From Anditalea andensis (GTDB taxonomy: Bacteria > Bacteroidota > Bacteroidia > Cytophagales > Cyclobacteriaceae), in NCBI RefSeq assembly GCF_000714815.1, contig NZ_JMIH01000023.1:248001-312000 (forward strand): 64,000 nucleotides of DNA, written 5' to 3'. Shown here piece after piece: positions 36,288 through 46,853 of this stretch. The translations under genes were made by a program, and so were the position numbers. The notes below the pieces were generated by a model that worked only from the letters and a program-made list of their open reading frames with translations, ran no database searches and was not told the origin of the DNA. Position 1 is the first letter of the stretch; the number at the start of each line of letters is the position of its first letter.

Positions 36288-39200
36288 ATGTATACCCACA
36301 AGTCCATATTACTCATACTATTAAGCCTTATTTATATAGAGGTAACAGCACAATCTTCCACTAATGGATATCTATTCAAAAAACTTGATGAAAACAAGGG
36401 CCTATCCAATAGCATCGTCCAGACAATCATTAAAGATCAGAATGGTTTCATGTGGTTTGGTACTGCCAATGGCCTTAACCGGTTTGATGGCAACAGGATC
36501 AGGACATTTTACAGTGATATCAGTGACACCACATTTTTGAGCAACAGCTCTATAGCCAAAATATATAATGGACCTGATAACAACCTTTGGGTGAAAAATG
36601 TCGATGGCATCTTTAATGTCTATATAGCTGACAAAGAAATATTCGACAGGGATATCACCACATTTGCAGACATGTATTCCTTAAAAAGTGAACAGGTAAA
36701 TGTAGTAATTCAGGATGAATCAAACCGGTATTGGTTTGGCCATCCCTATGAAGGAATATCTGTTTATGATCCTATTAAGAAAAAAACCACTTATTTGACC
36801 CATAACTCAAGGGAGCAGCACACGTTATCTTTCAACCATGTGTCTTTCATAGCACCTGGAATCAATCATGAAATATGGGTGTCTTATCAGAATGGTGCGG
36901 TAGATGTATTGGATGCCAAAACGCTCAAAAAACTTAGAAATTATAAAACAGAAGATATACTGGATGTGGGCCTAAGTTATGAGTCCGAAATATATGTGGA
37001 TTCAGAAGGTGACGCTTGGATGTACTTCCCTGAAAACCCTTTTGGTATCATTCATATAAATTCCATTTCACATAAGCTGACTCAAATAGATGAAGACCAC
37101 CCTGATTATCCTCTAAACAACAATCTCGTTAAAGGAATCGTAGAAAACAAAAAAGGAGAGATATGGGTAGGGACCGACCATGGGGGCCTGAATATTATAG
37201 ACAAGTATAATAAAGATATAAAACATATCAAGCATGATCCTGATATCAATCAAAGCCTGTCCGCCAATTCAGTTTTTGCCTTATATAAAGATGATGAAGA
37301 TATCATTTGGATAGGCACCCATAAAAGAGGTATAAATTATTATCATCAAGGTATCTTAAAATTTTCACATATCCGCAGAAACGCTATAGCAGATTCATCC
37401 TTACCATTTAATGACATCAATGCCTTTGCGGAAGATTCACTAGGCAATTTATTCTTGGGGACCAACGGGGGAGGATTGATCTACCACAACCGCAAAGATG
37501 GAACCTACCGGACTTATAAAAACAATCCAAATGACCCCAAAAGTTTGGCAGGCGATGTTATTGTAGATTTGCTGATAGACCATCAGGGGATTCTTTGGAT
37601 CGGTACTTATATGAATGGGTTAAGCAGGTTCAATGGAGCATATTTCCACAATTACACGCACGACCCTCAAGACCCCGGAAGTCTATCGGATGTAAATGTC
37701 TGGAAACTATATGAAGATAGCAATAAAAGGCTTTGGGTGGGTACACTTCGCAAAGGCCTCAATCTTTTTGATAGAAAGCATGATCGCTTTATTCATTATC
37801 CAGTTTTAGGGGATGTATTTAGGTTAAACAACCAGTATATTTCATCATTTACGGAGGACAGAGACGGTAATCTTTGGATAGGAGGAGGGTATGGTATAGA
37901 TGTGATTAATCTGGAGAACAACTATCACCATTATTATTCGGCCAATGATGGTAAATCCGGCCTTGTGGGTAATAATATTTCTGAACTTCTAACAGATAGT
38001 CAGGGTATCATTTGGGCCACCACTTCTCAGGCATTAAACTATTATGATACTATTCAGAAAAAATTCATAGCCTACAACCACAAAGATGGTCTTTCCACTG
38101 ATTATTTGATTTCTATTTTGGAGGACGGTCAAAGTAATCTCTGGATAAGTACCCAAAAGGGGCTTACCTATGCCGCCATAGACAGACTTAGTGATCAATT
38201 TAAGATTAACTTCAAAAACTTTAATGAAAAAGATGGTCTCCAAGCAGCTTTTTTCAATAAAAACGCTGTCCTGAAAACGAAAAACGGTGATTTCATGTTT
38301 GGAGGCCCTAATGGATATAACCTGATAAATCCGCTCCACTTAACTTTTGACCAAAGAGAGGCAAAAGTTCTTTTCACTGAATTTCATCTTTTTAATAAAC
38401 AGGTACCTATTGGATCCTTTATGGATGGTAGACAAATTTTAAAAAATTCCATAACGAATACCAAACACCTTAAACTAAAATATGATGAGAACATATTTTC
38501 TATAGACTTTTCTACTTTATATCTTGTCAAAGATGAAAAAATAAATTTTAGGTATCGGCTGGAAGGTTTTAATGAAAACTGGATAGTGCTATCCGAACCA
38601 CCCTATAGGGTCACTTATACCAATCTAGATCCAGGTGCATACCGACTAGTGGTACAGGCGGCCAATAGTGACGGTAAATGGCCTGAGCAAAATTATGCTA
38701 TCAACATCACCATAATGGCTCCATTCTGGCAAACACCATTAGCGTATTTTATATATTTCATCATCTTAGTAGCCGTAGTATTTATAGCAAGAAAACTCAC
38801 TGTAAATAGAGAAAGAGAAAAATACAGAAGGCTTGAAGAAAGTAGAGAAACTAGAAGAATTAAAGAATTAGACAGATTAAAAACCAAGTTTTTCACTAAT
38901 ATCAGTCACGAGTTCCGTACTCCTCTAACATTAATTTTAGCTCCGATAGATAGATTATCAAAAAACAATAATTCGGAGGAAGATGCCCATCAATATCGCA
39001 CCCTTCAAAAAAATGCCAGAAGGCTGCTCAACCTGGTTAACCAGCTTTTAGATATTAAAAACATCGAAAATGAAGGTTTGTTTTTTAACCCTATAGAAGG
39101 GGATATTATTTCATTTATAGAAGAATCGGTTTTTGCATTTTCAGAATTGTCCGAAAACAAACATATTAATTTAAATCTTGAAAGTGATTTGTCATTTCTT

Positions 39201-40412
39201 CACACCAAGTTTGATGCTGAGATGATCGAAAAAATCATTTTTAACCTTCTTTCCAATGCATTTAAATTTACTCCATCCTATGGATACATAACGGTACGCT
39301 GCCAATTTGAGGAAAAAGAAGAGGGTCGGGGCTTATTGAAAATCAGTTTTACAGATTCGGGGATAGGAATTCCCGAATCTGAACTTCCTAAAATTTTTGA
39401 TAGGTTTTATACGTCTCACAGTGGTGATGAGATATTAAATGTAGGTAGTGGTATCGGTCTCTCTTTGGCATTGGAATTTGCTAGACTGCACGGTGGAGAT
39501 ATAATAGCAAAAAGTTCATTAGGCAAAGGAGCTGAATTTATAGTCTCTTTAGATCTGCCCTACCATTCAGAACAATTAGCATGGACCCATATAGATGATC
39601 AAACCGATGATTTTGCTATAGGAAAGGGAGCAAAAGGCAAAAACCCATTATTATTGCTAGTAGAAGACAATGAGGAATTTAGGCACTATTTAGCGGAATG
39701 CCTAAAAGAAAAATATAGCGTAGCTATGGCCAAAGATGGAAAAGAGGGCTTGGAAAAAGCACTGAAGCTCATTCCGGATTTAATCATATCTGATATGATG
39801 ATGCCTCATATGAACGGGGTTTTGCTTTGTCAACATATCAAAAAGGATATCAAGACTTCTCATATTCCCGTGATCATTCTGACTGCAAGGAGCTCTGAAG
39901 AAAAACACTTGGAAGGTCTACATTCTGGATGCAACCTATACATCACCAAGCCTTTTAATCTGGACATATTGCTATCAAGTATAGACAATTTGCTTTCTGA
40001 AAGAGAACGTCTCCAAAGCCATTATCGGAAAATAATCACTGTGAATACCAGCGAACATGAAATAGAATCACTGGATGACCAATTGATCCAAAAGGCTGTT
40101 CAGGTAGTAGAAAACCATTTAGACAAGCCTGAATTCTCTGTAGAGCAAATGAGTAAAGAAATTGGTATAAGCAGAGGTCAGCTTTATAAAAAGATACATA
40201 GTTTGACAGGTAAAAGTCCAGTGGAATTTATCCGGCAGATCAGGTTACAAAGAGCCGCCCAGTTACTCGGTAAAAGTCAGTTAACTATAGCTGAAGTGGC
40301 CTATAAAGTAGGTTATAACAATGCAAAGTATTTTTCTAAACATTTTAAAGAATATTACGGAACACTTCCTTCCACTTATGCCTCTAAAAAATCAGAAGGT
40401 ATGGAACTATAA
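36288..40412 (+). CDS. Hybrid two-component sensor-regulator (HTCS) of the beta-glucan locus
   Basis: This single 1374-residue protein senses oligosaccharide in the periplasm and activates transcription. In order: signal peptide (to about residue 22); about 14 Reg_prop beta-propeller repeats (about 30-690, e.g. GFMWFGTANGLNRFDG); a Y_Y_Y domain (about 735-805); one membrane helix (about 812-832); HisKA with phospho-acceptor H874 in ISHEFRTPL; HATPase with NLLSNAFKF and GSGIGLSLA; a receiver with D1169 in SDMMMP; and an AraC-type DNA-binding domain ending GYNNAKYFSKHFKEYYG. All catalytic residues are present. It lies upstream of and in the same direction as the PUL genes it probably controls. 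The ligand is inferred to be a beta-glucan fragment. Confidence 0.95.
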   Translation: MYTHKSILLILLSLIYIEVTAQSSTNGYLFKKLDENKGLSNSIVQTIIKDQNGFMWFGTANGLNRFDGNRIRTFYSDISDTTFLSNSSIAKIYNGPDNNLWVKNVDGIFNVYIADKEIFDRDITTFADMYSLKSEQVNVVIQDESNRYWFGHPYEGISVYDPIKKKTTYLTHNSREQHTLSFNHVSFIAPGINHEIWVSYQNGAVDVLDAKTLKKLRNYKTEDILDVGLSYESEIYVDSEGDAWMYFPENPFGIIHINSISHKLTQIDEDHPDYPLNNNLVKGIVENKKGEIWVGTDHGGLNIIDKYNKDIKHIKHDPDINQSLSANSVFALYKDDEDIIWIGTHKRGINYYHQGILKFSHIRRNAIADSSLPFNDINAFAEDSLGNLFLGTNGGGLIYHNRKDGTYRTYKNNPNDPKSLAGDVIVDLLIDHQGILWIGTYMNGLSRFNGAYFHNYTHDPQDPGSLSDVNVWKLYEDSNKRLWVGTLRKGLNLFDRKHDRFIHYPVLGDVFRLNNQYISSFTEDRDGNLWIGGGYGIDVINLENNYHHYYSANDGKSGLVGNNISELLTDSQGIIWATTSQALNYYDTIQKKFIAYNHKDGLSTDYLISILEDGQSNLWISTQKGLTYAAIDRLSDQFKINFKNFNEKDGLQAAFFNKNAVLKTKNGDFMFGGPNGYNLINPLHLTFDQREAKVLFTEFHLFNKQVPIGSFMDGRQILKNSITNTKHLKLKYDENIFSIDFSTLYLVKDEKINFRYRLEGFNENWIVLSEPPYRVTYTNLDPGAYRLVVQAANSDGKWPEQNYAINITIMAPFWQTPLAYFIYFIILVAVVFIARKLTVNREREKYRRLEESRETRRIKELDRLKTKFFTNISHEFRTPLTLILAPIDRLSKNNNSEEDAHQYRTLQKNARRLLNLVNQLLDIKNIENEGLFFNPIEGDIISFIEESVFAFSELSENKHINLNLESDLSFLHTKFDAEMIEKIIFNLLSNAFKFTPSYGYITVRCQFEEKEEGRGLLKISFTDSGIGIPESELPKIFDRFYTSHSGDEILNVGSGIGLSLALEFARLHGGDIIAKSSLGKGAEFIVSLDLPYHSEQLAWTHIDDQTDDFAIGKGAKGKNPLLLLVEDNEEFRHYLAECLKEKYSVAMAKDGKEGLEKALKLIPDLIISDMMMPHMNGVLLCQHIKKDIKTSHIPVIILTARSSEEKHLEGLHSGCNLYITKPFNLDILLSSIDNLLSERERLQSHYRKIITVNTSEHEIESLDDQLIQKAVQVVENHLDKPEFSVEQMSKEIGISRGQLYKKIHSLTGKSPVEFIRQIRLQRAAQLLGKSQLTIAEVAYKVGYNNAKYFSKHFKEYYGTLPSTYASKKSEGMEL

Positions 40413-40547
40413 GTAGCAGTTAGGCCATCTATTTTTTTGTATAGGGGATGATTTCACATTTGGTATCCCAATCGGAAACATTCAGAATACCTCCCAGTAT
40501 AGCAAATAGCTTTTATTTGTTTTTTCAATAACAAACCCAAGATACCC

Positions 40548-41528
40548 ATGAAACTCACTATCTCTCTTTCTTTATTATTTTTGCTGTTTTGTACTTCTAA
40601 ATTTACTGCTCAGGATCACCACGAAAATAACGGATTTACCCCTTCTTCAATAAGTCATCTAAGTGTTATAAATAACCAATTAGTAGATGATGATGGGAAC
40701 CCAGTTATCCTCCGTGGTATAAGTTATGGATGGCACAATTGGTGGCCCAGGTTTTATAATAGCAGCACAGTTAAGACTTTCAAAAACGATTGGAAGGTTA
40801 ATTTAGTGAGGGCTGCGATGGGCGTGGAACCTGATGGTGGCTATATAGATAATCCTGCATGGTCTCTCAGTAAAATAAAATCCGTAATAGAAGCTGCTAT
40901 TGAAGAAGACATATATGTCATCATAGACTGGCACAGCCATAACATAAAGCAAGAAGAAGCTATAGCTTTTTTCACAGAAATGGCAAAATCATATGGAGAC
41001 AGGCCAAATATTATTTACGAAATATTCAATGAACCTGAAGATCAAAGCTGGGATGAAGTGAAGTCCTATAGCATAGCCGTCATCAATGCAATAAGAGCCC
41101 ATGATCCTGATAACATCATTTTAGTAGGTTCACCTCACTGGTGCCAGGACATTCATCTAGTGGCAGATGACCCTATAGTAGGGTATGGTAATTTGATGTA
41201 TACCTTACATTTTTATGCCGGGACACATAAGCAGTGGCTACGAGATAGAGCAGATTATGCTTTGGGCAAGGGTATTCCGATCTTTGTGTCAGAATGTGCA
41301 TCTATGGAGGCCACAGGAGACGGTCCTATTGACCATGAATCGTGGAATGAATGGCTGACTTGGATGGCAAAGCACCAACTCAGCTGGGCCACTTGGTCCG
41401 TCTCTGATAAGGATGAGACTTGCTCTATGTTCTTGCCATCCTCCTCTGATACGGGACCGTGGAAAGCTCATGAAATAAAGCCCTGGGGTCAGATCGTCAA
41501 AAATTCAATTACCCAGCACAGTAAATAG
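40548..41528 (+). CDS. Secreted GH5 endoglucanase (subfamily 2-like)
   Basis: This is an endo-beta-1,4-glucanase-like enzyme of 326 residues with an N-terminal signal peptide (FTAQD) and a single catalytic domain. The catalytic acid/base E162 lies in FNEPED and the nucleophile E249 in VSECAS. VNLVRAAMGV, VIIDWHSHN, HFYAGTHK and WATWSVSDK fit GH5_2 cellulases. It has no carbohydrate-binding module. It sits between the HTCS and SusC, so surface or periplasmic hydrolysis of beta-glucan is expected. GH5 specificity varies; mixed-linkage glucan or glucomannan cannot be excluded. Confidence 0.9.
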   Translation: MKLTISLSLLFLLFCTSKFTAQDHHENNGFTPSSISHLSVINNQLVDDDGNPVILRGISYGWHNWWPRFYNSSTVKTFKNDWKVNLVRAAMGVEPDGGYIDNPAWSLSKIKSVIEAAIEEDIYVIIDWHSHNIKQEEAIAFFTEMAKSYGDRPNIIYEIFNEPEDQSWDEVKSYSIAVINAIRAHDPDNIILVGSPHWCQDIHLVADDPIVGYGNLMYTLHFYAGTHKQWLRDRADYALGKGIPIFVSECASMEATGDGPIDHESWNEWLTWMAKHQLSWATWSVSDKDETCSMFLPSSSDTGPWKAHEIKPWGQIVKNSITQHSK

Positions 41529-41969
41529 GTTTAACGTGATGGAGTTTTATCAAGGCCACCTCTATTTTAAATAAATACGCAGTGAGAGTAACAATTCAAT
41601 CCGGAATTTTTTCTGACAAACATTACCTGTATAACCTTCACAAATAGACATTAGAGCTCATTTTGAAGCAGGTGAAAACATTTGATACCCTATTTAGAAA
41701 CATATGAATAACCTTCACCTTAAAAGGGAAGATTAAATTTGACCTCAATCGATTGCATTAAACCCAAAATAAAATCTTCGCTTTCCTCATATTGAGGTTC
41801 GTTCATATTTTTTTGGGTGAAATGTATCCTTATAGACCATCATAACCCCCAAGCAGAATGAACCATAAACCGTAAACTTTCAAGCCCCTTTTTCCTGACC
41901 ATAAGCCAATGCCAATTGGCTTATGGTCAGGAAACAAGTACAATCAAGAATAACCTAAAATAACACTTT
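41529..41969. other. Spacer and leader between GH5 gene and susC
   Basis: This 441-nt AT-rich region has no gene. The last 80 nt carry a perfect inverted repeat (listed separately) just ahead of susC. A promoter for the susC-susD operon is expected here; I could not fix its -33/-7 boxes. Confidence 0.5.
41891..41934. repeat. Perfect 20-bp inverted repeat in the susC leader
   Basis: Bases 41891-41910 are exactly the reverse complement of 41915-41934, with only GCCA between them. The hairpin ends 35 nt before the susC start codon and is not followed by a T run on either strand, so it is not an ordinary terminator. It could be an mRNA leader structure affecting translation or stability, or a binding site for the dimeric regulator. 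Confidence 0.9.
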
Positions 41970-44900
41970 ATGAAAAGACTCTTACCGCTTTTGCTCTTTC
42001 TAATAGTAGGATGGGCGCACGCACAAGTAACAATCCGTGGAAAAGTCACCTCGGAAACTGACGGCCTGGGGATACCGGGGGTCACAGTACAGGTAAAGGA
42101 AACCAATGCTGGAGTAGCTACTGACATAGATGGAAATTATACCATTACTGCCATAAATGGTCAGACCCTGATCTTCAGATCCATGGGCTATCAAACCCGA
42201 GAAATAAATGTAGGCAACCAGACTACTATAAATCTATCTATGACGGAAGATCTGGCCAGTCTGGATGAAGTGGTGGTGGTAGGTTATGGTACTATGAGAA
42301 AAAAGGATATGACCAGTGCTCATGTCTCTGTCTCATCTGAAGACATCACCAGAACAGTAAATACTACAGTAGAACAAGCCCTACAAGGCCGTGCGGCAGG
42401 TGTTTATGTCACCCAAAATACCGGAGCTCCGGGAGGAGGCATATCAGTAAACATACGGGGAGTCAGTTCCATCAGTGGAACTACTGAGCCCTTATATGTG
42501 ATTGACGGCGTACAGATACAGCCTGCTTCGGTATCATTCGGCGCTACTGCCGGGACTAATCCCCTTGCGGCACTTAATCCAAGTGATATAGAATCTATGG
42601 AAATCCTTCAAGGTCCCTCTGCTACAGCCATATATGGTTCTAGAGGTACTAATGGAGTGGTTCTAATTACAACTAAAAGAGGGCAATCAGGAGATGTACT
42701 GGTGAGTTATAATTATTTATACAGCTTACAGGACAAGCCGTCTCCTTTGGCTACAATGAACCTTCAGCAGTATGCTGGCATGGTAGGGGAAATCAATGCT
42801 GCTATTGGTGGCGAAACTCCTGCTGCTTTCCTAGATCCTTCACTATTAGGTGTTGGTACTAACTGGCAAAATGAACTGTTCCAGACCGCGGGCCTGCATA
42901 AGCATTCACTTAACCTTAGCGGAGGAACAGAAAAAACCAATTTCTTTCTATCGGGAGAGTATTTTGATCAAGATGGAGTAGCCATCGGTTCAGGTTTCCA
43001 AAGATATTCCCTCAGATTAAACCTGGATAACCAAACGAGAAGCTGGTTAAAACTAGGGGTCAATCTTCAGGTATCTGAAACCGATGAGCAGTTGGCTACA
43101 GGAAGTACGGATGTCATTAACAATGCCATACAAATGGGGCCCCATATCCCGGTAAGAAACCCTGATGGTAGCTGGGGAGGCGCTGATCCTATAAATGGCA
43201 GTAGCTTACAGTTTACTCCCGCTAATCCTATTGCACTAGCCAATCTTTTGGACCGTTCGCTGACAAGAAGAGGTGTATTGGGAGGATTTTCTGCTGATGT
43301 GAACATTATTGAAGGTTTGACTTTCAGAACCCAGTTAAATGGAAACATAAATTACTCCAATGGTAGTTTCTTTACCCCTACCTATAGATTAGGTGTCGTC
43401 ACCAATGATGTAAATACGCTGATAAAAAGATCCGAAAACAGTTTTTATTGGAACTGGGCACAAATCTTAAATTACAGCAGAACTTTAGGCAGACACTATA
43501 TAGATATAATGGCCAGCCATGAAGCACAGGCTTCCAGGTATGAGTTCATGGAAGCCACCAGACAAAACTTCCCTTCCAACGACTTACCTGCACTAGGACT
43601 GGGATCCGCCCAAGGAGCTACCAACAGCGGTGGCCAGGGCCACTGGGCCATGGAGTCTTACTTTGGTAGGATTAACTATACCTTCGATGACAGGTACATC
43701 GTACAGGGGGCTATAAGAGCTGATGGATCAGCGAATTTCGGTCCTGAAAACAGGTGGGGATATTTTCCATCTGTATCTGCCGCCTGGAGAGTGTCTGAGG
43801 AGAATTTTATGAGAGACATCCTCTGGGTAGATGAATTTAAGATCAGGGTAGAAACTGGCCTTACTGGTAATCAGGGCAGTGCGGGAGCTATATTTGCGCC
43901 TTTAAGCTCACCAAGTATCCCTACACCGTTTGGAGGTGGATTTTTGGTATCCCGGTTCGGTAATCCAGGTCTACAGTGGGAAGAAACGCTTACTAATAAC
44001 ATTGGCTTTAATTTAAATTTATTCAGCAGCAGAATCCAACTGGAAGGCGATTTTTATGTAAAGAAAACCGATAACCTCCTCCTACCAAACCCGCTTCCAT
44101 GGTACATGGGAACAGATGGTCCGGGGAGTATAGGTACCCCTACTGTAAATATAGGAGCACTTGATAACAGAGGATGGGCATTTACGATCAATACAATCAA
44201 TATTGATAACAGGGCTTCGGGTTTTAGCTGGAATTCAAACTATAACATCTCGGGGTTCAGAACCAATGTAACACAATTCTTCAGTGAATCAGCCTTTATA
44301 GACAGGACTGCCTGGTATATGAATGATTTTACGCAGAGAGCTGTAGTAGGCCTTCCACCCTGGATGTTCTTTGGGTATCAATATGACGGTATATTCCAGT
44401 CTATCGAAGAAATAGAAGCCAGCCCTGTTCCTGCAGACAATAATGGAAACAGATTACCTATAGGGCCAGAGGGGGTATATGTAGGGGATGTGAAGTTTAG
44501 AGACATCAATGGGGACGGCATCATAGATGAACGTGACCAGACTTTTATCGGCAATCCCTGGCCTAAATTCAGCTTTGGGATGACCCAGCAGTTCAATTAT
44601 AAAAATTTTACACTGGATATCTTATTTACTGGATCTTATGGCAATAAGATATACAACTTCAATAGATTTATTAATACAGATCCCAACAATATATTCTTAG
44701 GAAGAAATATGCTTCTAGAAACATATGGCTATGCTCAAATAGGCATGGATGATCAGGGAAATCCATTCATTACCAATCCGGAAACTGATGTGCCGCGAAT
44801 CAATATAACTGACCTGAACGGTAATTTCGGCCGGATCTCTGACAAGTTTGTAGAAGATGGTTCTTACATAAGGGTCAAAAATATACAGTTAGGTTATCAG

Positions 44901-45122
44901 GTACCTAGAAGCATGTTGGCAGGACAGAATATAGTAAGAGGAGCTAGAATGTCTATAGGTGTTCAGAATGCTTTCACCTTCACTAAATATACTGGGTTTG
45001 ATCCAGAAGTAGGTGCCTATGTAGGTAATAACGTATCAGCAGCCAGCCAATTGATAGGAGTTGATTCCGGCAGATACCCTCTTACCAGAATGTATACTTT
45101 TAGTTTAGGTATTGATTTCTAA
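41970..45122 (+). CDS. SusC-type TonB-dependent oligosaccharide importer
   Basis: This outer-membrane importer has 1050 residues. The signal peptide ends at AHAQ, a carboxypeptidase D-like regulatory domain follows (residues about 22-105), then a TonB box region (LDEVVVVGYG), a plug with NIRGVSS, YVIDGVQI and SATAIYGSRGTNGVV, and a 22-strand barrel. It works with the SusD lipoprotein, whose gene starts 18 nt later. By locus context it should import beta-gluco-oligosaccharides. Confidence 0.94.
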   Translation: MKRLLPLLLFLIVGWAHAQVTIRGKVTSETDGLGIPGVTVQVKETNAGVATDIDGNYTITAINGQTLIFRSMGYQTREINVGNQTTINLSMTEDLASLDEVVVVGYGTMRKKDMTSAHVSVSSEDITRTVNTTVEQALQGRAAGVYVTQNTGAPGGGISVNIRGVSSISGTTEPLYVIDGVQIQPASVSFGATAGTNPLAALNPSDIESMEILQGPSATAIYGSRGTNGVVLITTKRGQSGDVLVSYNYLYSLQDKPSPLATMNLQQYAGMVGEINAAIGGETPAAFLDPSLLGVGTNWQNELFQTAGLHKHSLNLSGGTEKTNFFLSGEYFDQDGVAIGSGFQRYSLRLNLDNQTRSWLKLGVNLQVSETDEQLATGSTDVINNAIQMGPHIPVRNPDGSWGGADPINGSSLQFTPANPIALANLLDRSLTRRGVLGGFSADVNIIEGLTFRTQLNGNINYSNGSFFTPTYRLGVVTNDVNTLIKRSENSFYWNWAQILNYSRTLGRHYIDIMASHEAQASRYEFMEATRQNFPSNDLPALGLGSAQGATNSGGQGHWAMESYFGRINYTFDDRYIVQGAIRADGSANFGPENRWGYFPSVSAAWRVSEENFMRDILWVDEFKIRVETGLTGNQGSAGAIFAPLSSPSIPTPFGGGFLVSRFGNPGLQWEETLTNNIGFNLNLFSSRIQLEGDFYVKKTDNLLLPNPLPWYMGTDGPGSIGTPTVNIGALDNRGWAFTINTINIDNRASGFSWNSNYNISGFRTNVTQFFSESAFIDRTAWYMNDFTQRAVVGLPPWMFFGYQYDGIFQSIEEIEASPVPADNNGNRLPIGPEGVYVGDVKFRDINGDGIIDERDQTFIGNPWPKFSFGMTQQFNYKNFTLDILFTGSYGNKIYNFNRFINTDPNNIFLGRNMLLETYGYAQIGMDDQGNPFITNPETDVPRINITDLNGNFGRISDKFVEDGSYIRVKNIQLGYQVPRSMLAGQNIVRGARMSIGVQNAFTFTKYTGFDPEVGAYVGNNVSAASQLIGVDSGRYPLTRMYTFSLGIDF

Positions 45123-45139
45123 TAGATAAATAAAGAAAT

Positions 45140-46795
45140 ATGAAAATATATAACAGATTCAGACATATAGCCTTTAGTGCCCTCCTAACATTAGGTGGCA
45201 CAATGGGCTGTTCAGAGGATTTTCTGGACAGGCCCCCATTGGACGCCATAGTGGATGCCAACTTCTATCAAAATGATGAACAGGTCCTGTCCGCTTCAGC
45301 ACCTCTATATAATATCGTATGGTTCACTTATAATGATAAAGCATCCCACGGATTAGGTGATGCCAGAGGAGGAATTTTAACATCAGGATCCTACCAGCTT
45401 CAAAATGTAAGATTCAATACCACAGGAGAAACGCCTGAAAATGGCGAGGCTTGGAGATCTTTCTACAACGTAGTGGCCCAGGCCAATTCAATGATCAATA
45501 ACATCAATACCTTTGCCGGTGATGCAGTGACGGAGAGAATTAAAAACCATGCTATAGCTGAAGGCAGATTTATGAGGGGGCTGGCTTATTCCTACCTTGT
45601 ACAGAACTATGGTGCTGTTCCGATCATCACCAACAATACCACTTTACTGCAGGACACCTCTATTACCAGACACACGGAAGAATCGGTATGGCAGTTTATC
45701 ATAAAAGATCTCCGCTTTGCGGCAGAGCATCTTCCAGCCCAGTCTGTTCAGCGTGGTAGACTCAATCAGTGGAGCGCAGAAGGACTGCTGGCCAAAATGT
45801 ATCTGACCAAAGCCGGTATCAGTGGTACCAGAAACAGAACCGATATGGACAGTGCAGCCTATTTTGCTAAAAGAGTCATAGATAACAGTGGTGCTTCCTT
45901 AATGCCTAACTATGAGGACTTATTCAAAACAGCTAATAATAACAATGCCGAAACCCTGGCAGCCCTACAGTGGACTTATAACGCAGGCCAATCCAATGCC
46001 TGGGGTGCGCAGAATTCAGTACAGGCATTCCTGGCATATGGATCTGAAATCACTGGCTTTGGTGATGGATGGGGGGGAGATATCGGAGCTTCCAAATGGA
46101 TGCTGGAGCTATACGATGACCTGACATTTGACAAAAGACGAAAAGCTACCTTTATGCTTCCGGGGGATCACTACACGTATATCACGCAAGTGCCAGCAGG
46201 GGGATCTGCCCAACAGCTAAGAGTGCCTGCCCAAAGTGAAGAGGCGGGTAGGGTTTATAATACCCGGGCATGGGTGAAAAAATATGTGGTAGGAAGACCA
46301 GAAGACAACGATGGACGCGTAGTACAACAGGGTACGGAAATCAACACCTACATATTAAGGCTGGCTGATGTCTATCTTACCTATGCAGAGGCTGTTTTGG
46401 ATGTAAATCCCGGAGAAGCTTTGACGTATTATAACCTGGTCAGGCAAAGAGCCGGTGTAAATTCCAAAGGAAGCATTACTTGGGAAGATATATTCCATGA
46501 AAGAATCATGGAATTTGCGATGGAAGGCCAGGCATGGTATGAATTCACTAAATTACATTACTACGATCCTAACAGAACTTACCAGATTTTAGCCAACCAG
46601 GACAGGGGAACCTTCAGAATTTATCCTGACCGTATACCCAATCCTACCTTATGGGAACTGGAAATACCTGCAACCGATGTGACACCTAGACGGTTTCCTG
46701 TCAACTCCAGCAATTTTAGGATTCCGATTCCTTCAGTAGAATTATCAAGAGCACCTAACTTGAGAAAAGCACCTGTACCGTATAACTTTAATTAA
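45140..46795 (+). CDS. SusD-type surface glycan-binding lipoprotein
   Basis: This lipoprotein lid of the SusC channel has 551 residues. The signal ends with GTMGCSED (lipobox cysteine). RPPLDAIVDANFYQNDEQ near residue 30, then the tetratricopeptide-like helices (RFMRGLAYSYLVQNYGAVPII), and C-terminal LRLADVYLTYAEAVL and RIMEFAMEGQAWYEFTKL are SusD/RagB features. The pair with SusC defines the PUL. The ligand is inferred from the neighbouring endoglucanases. Confidence 0.94.
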   Translation: MKIYNRFRHIAFSALLTLGGTMGCSEDFLDRPPLDAIVDANFYQNDEQVLSASAPLYNIVWFTYNDKASHGLGDARGGILTSGSYQLQNVRFNTTGETPENGEAWRSFYNVVAQANSMINNINTFAGDAVTERIKNHAIAEGRFMRGLAYSYLVQNYGAVPIITNNTTLLQDTSITRHTEESVWQFIIKDLRFAAEHLPAQSVQRGRLNQWSAEGLLAKMYLTKAGISGTRNRTDMDSAAYFAKRVIDNSGASLMPNYEDLFKTANNNNAETLAALQWTYNAGQSNAWGAQNSVQAFLAYGSEITGFGDGWGGDIGASKWMLELYDDLTFDKRRKATFMLPGDHYTYITQVPAGGSAQQLRVPAQSEEAGRVYNTRAWVKKYVVGRPEDNDGRVVQQGTEINTYILRLADVYLTYAEAVLDVNPGEALTYYNLVRQRAGVNSKGSITWEDIFHERIMEFAMEGQAWYEFTKLHYYDPNRTYQILANQDRGTFRIYPDRIPNPTLWELEIPATDVTPRRFPVNSSNFRIPIPSVELSRAPNLRKAPVPYNFN

Positions 46796-46853
46796 CAGGA
46801 TGTAGCTTAATTGGCAGGGGTAACCTCCAAACATTCAAACATAAAAATAACAT

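Noticed and set aside
46801-46830. Segment resembling the 5' half of a tRNA (GTAGCTTAATTGGCAG)
   Set aside because: There is no matching acceptor strand, anticodon arm or T arm within the next 80 nt, and it lies in the 58-nt gap between susD and the SGBP gene.
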